DNA of 64,000 bases from Tamarix chinensis (lineage: Eukaryota; Streptophyta; Magnoliopsida; Caryophyllales; Tamaricaceae). Location: assembly GCA_030549775.1 (NCBI GenBank), contig CM060175.1, positions 13,166,455 to 13,230,454 of the forward strand, given 5' to 3'. Both the position numbers and the translations under genes were made by a program. How positions within the stretch are numbered: the stretch's first letter is position 1; each line of letters starts with the position of its first letter. The notes under the pieces were generated by a model. It was not told the DNA's origin, did not search any database, and was given only the letters and a program-made list of their open reading frames with translations. Positions 57,721 through 64,000 of the stretch are shown in pieces.

Positions 57721-58359
57721 TATATTATCAACTTTTATAATATTTCTATTATTACTATATCTTTAGCAAAGTTAAAAATTTATTAATGTTATTTTTATTA
57801 GTATGTTATTATTTGTTCAAAGCCCTAAGGAGGCATAGGAGCGTACTCCAAGACCAGTGTCGTTTCAGGTAAGAGTGTTACTAAGGCCTTTTGTGTGCTT
57901 ATATGCATTATGTGCTTCATATGCTATGTATTCTATGTTTATCATTATTAATTATTTCGTATATGGTATGACGTGGAGTTGAAGTATGTTTTTGTGTGGC
58001 ATGTGTAATATGTGTATGTGATGACATGTGTTGTGACCCTGTAAGATATGCATGTGAGGGTGTTGATGTGGTTTGTGTGGGAGAAAGGATGAAAAATGAT
58101 GATGGGGAAAGAGGTTGACCAAGGGAGGTGAGTTGACCTAATTATTTTAATGATTCATGAGTGGAAGAATAAAATGGAGAATTTTAGGGTTTTATTTAGG
58201 AGAATCTAATTTATGATTTTTATGATTTTGTGTTGGAGAGTTTAACTTATGGTTTTGTATGAGAGAATCTAAATTATGGTTTGGATGATTTTGTATGGGA
58301 GAATGTAATATATAATGTTATATGGAACAATCTAATTTATGGTTTATATGGGAGATTCT

Positions 58360-58880
58360 AATTTATGTGGAAGAATCTAACTTATTGTCTTGTATGGGAG
58401 AATCTAAGTTGTGGTTATGAATGGGAGAATCTAATCAATTGTATTATATGGACAAATCTTTGGGTTTTCTATGGTTTGAATCTAGGGTTTGGTATGGATG
58501 GATCTTTGGTTTTGTGTGGATTGAATTTAGGGTTTTGTATGACGGAATCTAGGGTTTGCATGGTGGTATTAATAGTTGTATGGCGGTATTAATGGTTGTA
58601 TGGTGGTATTAGGGTTGCATGGTGGTATTAATGGTTGTATGGTGGTATTAGGGCTGCATGGTGGTATTAATGGTTGTATGGTGGTATTAGGGTTTTCTTG
58701 GTGGTATTAGGGTTTGTATGGTGGTATTAATGGTTATATAGTGGTATTAGGGTTTGCATGGTGGTATTGATAGTAGCATGGTAGTATTTATGGTTGTATG
58801 GAGATATTAGGGTTTGCATGGTGGAGTTAGGGTTTTGCATGGGAGATAATGATTACATGGAATTTAGGGTTTGTATGAAA
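58360..58880 (+). repeat. ~20-bp array TTAGGGTTTGCATGGTGGTA in the solo LTR
   Basis: Around 20 imperfect units alternating ATGGTGGTATTAGGGTTT and ATGGTGGTATTAATGGTTGT, preceded by GGGAGAATCTAA units. It occupies the position of the array at 7925-8460 but with a different unit length. Confidence 0.88.
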
Positions 58881-59264
58881 AGTTCGAGGGGTTGCATGGG
58901 ATGTGTAAAGTTCGTATGGGAGTTAAATTTACATATGAAAGATTGATTTGGGATGTAAGGAAGGTAATGTAAGTGTTATTTGGGTGTTTGAACATTTTAG
59001 ATGAAAAATAATAAGTGGATATTATATAAGGGTCCATAGGATACTGAACTATGGTCTGTTGTGGTTAATTAAGGTTTAGTGTGGCTTCTTAGGGTTTTTG
59101 TTGTATCATGTGTATTTGGTGATTAAAGTGTAATTATGATTGTGGAAATTTATGATTTGTGATGTGTGAAGTATAAAGAGAATTATTCGTGCATGTCCAT
59201 AATGAATGCTTTCGAATAAGATAATTAAAACATTAATTATGTAAAGTGGAAGATGTTGAGTCGG

Positions 59265-59600
59265 GCCAGACCAATCCACCGGCATAATAGTGGTAGGGAA
59301 TGTTTCCCTCGAGACCGATCCATCGGCTAAAATAGTGGCAGGTCATGTACCCTCGTGACCGATCCACCGACTATAATAGTGGGGGATCCCGAGCTCAACA
59401 AAATCAAACCCTACAGTTGCTAAGACATTGGAAAGACATTAATTACTTATAGTGGAACACCGTACGAGAAAGGGGCCAGACCGATCCACTGGCATAAAAT
59501 AGTGGCAGGGTATGTTACCCTCGCGATCGATCCATCGGCTAAAATAGTGGCAGGGAATGTTTCCCTCGCGACCGATCCATTGGCTAAAATAGTGGGGTTC
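59265..59600 (+). repeat. CCGATCCACCGG array in the solo LTR
   Basis: Two clusters of about three units GACCGATCCACCGGCTAAAA TAGTGGCAGGG with spacer AATGTTTCCCTCGCG, split by TTACTTATAGTGGAACACC, as in the other copies. Confidence 0.88.
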
Positions 59601-60309
59601 CCGTACTCATGTGGATTTGATAAAGAACATAACGTGAATTGATTGCTAATAAAAGAGTAATTAAATAATTAATTTGGAATAATCATGTACTGTACGTATG
59701 GGCTTGATCATTTATAAGTTTTATAATTTTCTTCATGACCATATGTACTATATGTGTGGGTTTGTAAATGTAAGTTGAGTATTGTCTTGCATGATTCTAT
59801 GTGCTATGTGTTGGCCTTAGTGTTCGGTTACATTATTTAGTACGTAGCGTATTGATCACCTTTTTCATGGATGCTACTCATTCCCACGAGTAGTAGGCCC
59901 TTCTGATTTGTGCAGATGGGCGAGACATCAGTCGGGACTATGTGTTGAGTTTGTGGTTGGCTCAAGTTCGAGAGAGTTGCGGCCATATTTCAGTCTTTAT
60001 GTGATTCTATTTCCTTTTATTAATCTTTTATCGGTTGTAACTATTTCTCTTTTTAAGTTGAATAATAATTCCTTATGTGTACTCTAATTTTTGTTTTACA
60101 ACCGTTTAATGCTTATTTGGAATTTGGATTGTATTTATTTATAATTGATTGTTTCTTTTCTTTAGCCTTAGCACTTGGTACTGAAACGGTCGGAGAGAAC
60201 TGGTTTGGTACTAAGTGTGGCAGTAACATCCCTAGAATTCACAGGTTTTTAATTTAAGTATTTCTATTGTAATTTCTTTAAAAAAAATAGTGAATTTTGG
60301 GGTGTTACA

Positions 60310-60600
60310 AAATGAATACATAAAATAGCATATTTATCATGATTTCTTGCCAAATATGCTCCTTATGACCCTTTGGAACCTGATTCCAATTATTATAGGA
60401 GATAGGAACACGCTTAAGGGTCATGATTGAAATGTATGTCAACAACATGTCTGCGTAAGGGCCAATAGAAAGATTGTAAGTATTTCATCCCAACTTGACT
60501 AGTTCTCCTTTATTCCTCATGTCCATGATGATTCTCATAATGTTAAGTCATCTTGTCCCTTCTTCATCACTGCGGTCCCTATCAATGTTTTTGTTGACCA
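60310..60600 (-). pseudogene. TNPA-like N-terminal exon of CACTA copy 2, right of the solo LTR
   Basis: Minus strand matches copy 1 38857-39138: the NIDRD start, GELV-like segment, PIGPYADM and NNW/QVPKG region are recognisable but with substitutions and frame damage. The start ATG equivalent reads ATGGTCAAC (about 60598-60606). It follows TNP2 on the minus strand, giving the order TNP2 then TNPA-like. Confidence 0.65.
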
Positions 60601-60759
60601 TATCTCTACAAAAAGTCAATAAATAAATTATGTTAGAATATTATGTATTGACCATAATGTAACATTATATTATCGATACAATGAATATCGTATCATAAAG
60701 GTCTAAAAATAGATTTAAAAAAACCGGCACACATATCATATGTTACAATATTATTACCC

Positions 60760-61320
60760 TCATTGCCTTCTTTTTTTTTCCTTTTTTCCCCTTGTTTTCA
60801 GATTAGTTTCAGGATTTGATACATATATTACTTTACGATGATCATCCCTGACATATATTTCCTCCTCATTAATTTTATTATTATCATCGGTCAATAATTG
60901 AGTTGCTTGCACAGCTGAGACACATTCTTTATTCCAATTGGCATCATTTTCATCATCACATACATTGGCATTTCTTTTGTACGTAGATAGTACCATAGAC
61001 CATCTGTTATCAGTAGGATTAGTGACATAGAATACTTGTGTCACTTGTGATGCTAAGATGAATGGGTCTTACTAATGTGAATCCATCTTTGTATCTAACC
61101 CCATAGCTATTATCAACCCATCTTTAGCCAAAAATAGTGAATTTAAATACAGTTTAACCTAACTCCCATATATGTTCAATCACACCATAATAATTCATAT
61201 CTGCATAAGTTTGATTCTTATCTTTTTCACTAGCAACATGCATTGCCTCAGCCACTAAAGTCACCCCACTATTCTGCATTGTACTCTTCTCATCTTGTTC
61301 TTTTGTATAAAAAGTGTAAT
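60760..61320 (-). pseudogene. TNP2 DUF4216 segment, downstream copy
   Basis: The open part 61044-60760 reads TQVFYVTNPTDNRWSMVLST, then an acidic stretch and a basic tail RGKKEKKRRQ, the C-terminal end expected for DUF4216-containing TNP2 proteins. Upstream to 61320 the frame-damaged YGVIEHIWELG and YRWVDNSYGV-like segments duplicate those at 62060-62300. It is separated from the upstream copy by telomere-like repeats. Confidence 0.75.
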
Positions 61321-61516
61321 CGTTGATCACATAACTGGTATATGAAAAACTTCATAACAAGGTTTCTGAGATAACTAATGCAAGGTTTCGGAAATTGAAA
61401 TTGGAAAATGTCCGATGAGTGGAATGATGCGATCTCTTATCCAATCAATAAAGGAAAGATTATATTTATCAATAATCTATTTTTCTGTCTTTGATGGATT
61501 TTCAATCTGTATAGAA

Positions 61517-61955
61517 ATTATTATTATTATTATTATTATTATTATACACAATTATTCTTGTTTATTTAATTTTTCACTTTTATTTAGTGTAATAAACGCT
61601 AAACCCTAACCCTAACCTTAACCTTAATAATTATAATAAAAACTCACCCTAAACCTCATAAGATAATGATCCTAAACATAGCTAACTCTAATTAAATCCT
61701 AATAAATCCTATATTATTATTATTATTATTATTATTATACACAATTATTCCTCTCTATTTAATTTTTTTATTTTTATATTTAGTATAATAAACGATAAAA
61801 CCTAACGCTAACCCTAAACCTCATAAAACCCAAATCCTGAACCTAACTATAATTAAACCCTAATATATAAATCCTATATTATTATTATTATTATACACAA
61901 TAATTCCTGTTCATTTAATTTTTCACTTTTATTTAGTATAATAAACTCTAAACCA
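61517..61955 (+). repeat. three tandem (ATT)n plus telomere-like modules
   Basis: Each module has (ATT)n, ACACAATTATTCCT, TTTAATTTTTCACTTTTAT, then CCCTAACCCTAACC-like strings and ATTAAACCCTAATA. Modules begin at about 61517, 61714 and 61877. The same module is present once in CACTA copy 1 (39358-39580). Confidence 0.85.
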
Positions 61956-62309
61956 TCTATTATTAACAGGATCAGTGACAAAGAATACGTATGTCGCTTG
62001 TGATGCCAAATTGATTGGTTCTTGTTTATGCCCTATCCTATTGAGATCTACTACTATGAATCCATCTTCATATAAAACCCCATAGCTATTATCAACCCAT
62101 CTATAGCCAAATATAGAGACTTTAAATATAGTGTAATCTAACTCCCATATATATTCAATCACACCATAATAATTTATATTGCCATAGTTTGGATTCTTGT
62201 CTTTCGCACTAGCAACATGCATTGCCTCAACCACTAAATTTACCCCACTTTTTTGTATTATACTCTTCTCATCTTGTTCTTTTGTATAAAAAGTATAACC
62301 ATTGATCAC
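61929..62309 (-). pseudogene. TNP2 DUF4216 segment, upstream copy
   Basis: Reads NGYTFYTKEQDEKSIIQKSG, then EAMHVASAKDKNPNYGNINY, YGVIEYIWELDYTIFKVSIF and GFIVVDLNRIGHKQEPINLA, ending in SQATYVFFVTDPVNNRW. This is the DUF4216 pattern in the C-terminal half of plant TNP2 transposases. Open over 126 codons, then disrupted by the repeat modules. Confidence 0.82.
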
Positions 62310-62609
62310 ATAATTGGTATATGAAAAAACTTCATAACAAGGTTTTTGAGATAACTAATGCAAAGATTCGGAAATTGAAGTTGGGTAATGTCCGATGAGT
62401 GGAATGATGCGATCTCTTATCTAATCAATAAAGGAAAGATTATATTTATAGATTATCCATTTCTCAGTCTTTGATGGATTTTCAATCCATAAAGAAAGCT
62501 TATGTTCTTCAATATACGGCTGAACATCATCAATGTTTTGTAATATATACAGGTGTGCTTTATGGAACATGTCAGGGTCTAAACACCTAAATTTTTTTCC
62601 CCTAATAGC

Positions 62610-62894
62610 CTATCCTTTGATTTTTTCTGCATGTCGAGACTTAAGAATACTAAGAGCTTCAACATTTGACAAGTACTTCGTGCAAAACTCAATTGCTTTT
62701 TCCATAAGGTAACTCTCAACAATGCATTCTTCTAGCCAATATCGATTCTTGACATAACCTTTTATCAACTTCATAAACCTTTCAAAGGGGTACATCCAGT
62801 GCCCATGAACAGGTCCTAGCATTTTTATCTCATAAACTAAATGAACAATTAGATGTACCATAATTTCAGAATGAGGGTGGAAAATATATTTCAA
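62610..62894 (-). pseudogene. TNP2 DUF4218 segment
   Basis: Reads MVHLIVHLVYEIKMLGPVHG, then HWMYPFERFMKLIKGYVKNR and AIEFCTKYL, the DUF4218 pattern (MVHLxVHL...WMYPxER). It lies between the TNP2 core and DUF4216 in the expected order. Confidence 0.85.
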
Positions 62895-62971
62895 GCTAGC
62901 ACAAAGTAATCAAAATCCCTCTTTGTAAGGCATCCAAACTATTAGGATGTATGACTTTAGAGCAGATGGTG

Positions 62972-63259
62972 TTAAAGAACCAACAAATCCTCGTGATAGT
63001 AATTCGAACACGTTTTGGCAAAATTCCACGTATAGCTATCGACAACAAGTGCTAGCTGCATCAAAATATGATAATCATGAGACTTCATGTTAATTAATTT
63101 TAATTGTTTCATTGACAGAAGCCTTATGACATTTGATGAATATCCTTTTAAAACCTTGACATTGTTAAAGAATTTGGAAACTGAAATTTTCTCTTTTCTG
63201 GAAAGAGTATGATACGCCAGTGGTAAATATATTCTTCTTCCATTGTCTTGTGGTGCCAA
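62972..63259 (-). pseudogene. TNP2 segment between core and DUF4218
   Basis: Reads YLPLAYHTLSRKEKISVSKF, then VKVLKGYSSNVIRLLSMKQL and KSHDYHILMQLALVV; the last part (K-S-H-D-x-H-x-x-M) is diagnostic for CACTA TNP2. The frame is broken after DSYTWNFAKT, where DUF4218 would continue. Confidence 0.85.
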
Positions 63260-63319
63260 TTCCTATCTAATACCTATTTCTTCCATATCCATTCGAGCAT
63301 TGATGACATCTTTAGTCTT

Positions 63320-64000
63320 TCATGGAACATTAAGTAATGTACCAATAAGACTATCACATATATTTTTCTTGATATGTATCACATCAAGGGCATATCTCAC
63401 ATACAGAGATTCCCAATATGGAAGGTCAAATAATATTAACTTCTTCTTCCACCCAATTGATGGAGGCTTATCTTTATTCTTCTTCCCAAACTTGACACTC
63501 AAATGTTTCATCTTCAGCCACACTTGTCGACCCGTCAACCTGATTGGTGCTCGCCCTTCTTCTTGGAAGCCATTGAACACTTTTCTTTACCTACGATAAT
63601 GATGATTCTTTGGTAAAAACCTACGATGCCAAAGGAAGACAGTCTTCCGGCCATGTGTTAGCTAAACAAGTGAAGTATTCTCCTCACATATCATACTTGT
63701 ATAATGGCCTTTTACACTGTAACCTAACAAGTTGCCATACATCGGAAAATCATTTATAATAGTACAAAATAACATTTCTCTCAAAGTGAAATTTTCTTCA
63801 CTCTATGCATCAAATACTTCAATGCCCATATCCAATAAGAACTTCAAATCATCAATCAAATGTGCTAAATAAACATCAATATCATTCCTCGGTTGGTTTG
63901 GCCCCAAAATGAGTAAAGATAGCATCATATACTTACGTTTCATATAGAGCCATGGAGATAGATTGTATATAACCAAAATCACCAGCCATAAATTGTAGGT
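63320..64000 (-). pseudogene. TNP2 transposase core (En/Spm), N-terminal side cut by window end
   Basis: From 64000 downward: YNLSPWLYMKRKYMMLSLLI, GPNQPRNDIDVYLAHLIDDL, KFLLDMGIEVFDA, then MLFCTIINDFPMYGNLLGYS, FLWHRRFLPKNHHYRR, and in the open part 63580-63320 RLTGRQVWLKMKHLSVKFGK and DLPYWESLYVRYALDVIHIK. These are the Transposase_21 segments of TNP2. Stops (for example after VFDA) and frame changes show decay. TNP2 is the enzyme that cuts and joins CACTA ends; its N-terminus lies outside the window. Confidence 0.85.

Larger units (their letters stand above)
55438..60309 (+). mobile_element. giant solo LTR (4872 bp) in CACTA copy 2
   Basis: Starts TAAAATGCCCCAAAA (mutated TG) and ends GGGGTGTTACA. 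The flank on the right is AAATG (60310-60314) and on the left AAAT with the final G missing. Sequence on both sides matches copy 1 (38855-38870) continuously. Internal modules follow the same order as the LTR at 5246: CT-rich tract, TATA box (56474-56481), long (ATT)n (57178-57720), telobox-like array (58360-58880), CCGATCCACCGG arrays (59265-59600), palindrome (59840) and hairpin (60172-60217). Open frames in the CT-rich part are composition artefacts. Confidence 0.9.
51659..64000 (-). mobile_element. CACTA (En/Spm) element, copy 2, running off the window
   Basis: The left end CAATACC at 51659 aligns with copy 1's CACTACC and is followed by the same TTTTAATAATGG repeats, so the terminus is mutated. 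Minus-strand order from the right: TNP2 (64000-60760), TNPA-like exons (60600-60310, 55437-54770, 54700-54259, 54240-53690), Ulp1 exons (53374-52730). A giant solo LTR (55438-60309) interrupts it. The right end lies beyond 64000, so overlap of two elements cannot be excluded. Confidence 0.82.

Noticed and set aside
63243..63599. Plus-strand 118-codon frame
   Set aside because: It is the antisense shadow of the minus-strand TNP2 core segments.

Overview
The window is nuclear DNA from a flowering plant. The evidence is one intron-containing cytochrome P450 gene of the CYP71 clan (CYP736A-like) set in a dense mosaic of plant-type transposable elements: Ty3/gypsy of the Athila and chromovirus (Tekay/Del-like) lineages, CACTA (En/Spm) DNA transposons, a copia/TRIM-like solo LTR and a hAT-like MITE. 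Base composition is AT-rich with many (ATT)n tracts. I cannot name a species. No CRISPR, rRNA or convincing tRNA gene was seen.

Layout. 1-13158: a decayed Athila-like element entered from inside (5' LTR outside the window), with gag, protease, RT, RNase H and integrase remnants and a 3' LTR at 11011-13158. A 4.4-kb solo LTR of another family (5246-9634) sits inside its integrase with a clean 5-bp target duplication. 13159-14903: unassigned DNA, a roughly 29-bp degenerate tandem array and an LTR-like scrap. 14904-27789: a minus-strand chromovirus with giant LTRs (right LTR 4.28 kb, left LTR truncated), a tRNA-iMet-type primer site, a polypurine tract and a frameshifted gag-pol ending in a chromodomain. 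27790-29534: a diverged LTR piece of similar design. 30449-40758: a CACTA element with both ends and a GTT target duplication. It carries a minus-strand TNPA-like gene joined to an Ulp1-like protease, and is itself interrupted by a second CACTA-type element with CACAA ends (33528-38218). 41295-45648: gene-poor sequence with a roughly 40-bp degenerate array. 45649-45825: a hAT-like MITE just upstream of the P450 promoter. 46083-50121: the P450, cut by a 506-bp solo LTR. 50366-51658: CACTA fragments. 51659-64000: a second, larger CACTA relative on the minus strand with the TNP2 transposase (running off the window), TNPA-like and Ulp1 parts, interrupted by another giant solo LTR (55438-60309).

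The nesting gives relative order. The giant LTR family landed in the Athila element, in CACTA copy 2 and at the 14.9-27.8-kb site. The CACAA element landed in an exon of CACTA copy 1, and copy 2 preserves the empty site. The copia-like LTR landed in an otherwise intact P450. Nothing here looks like a working multi-gene pathway. The points most worth a second look are the P450 insertion allele, the TNPA-Ulp1 CACTA family with and without TNP2, the giant LTRs with conserved repeat arrays, telobox motifs and a hairpin, and the duplicated DUF4216 block with telomere-like repeats.

Limits: all comparisons were made by eye, divergences are impressions rather than computed values, and family names rest on remembered motifs, not on searches.
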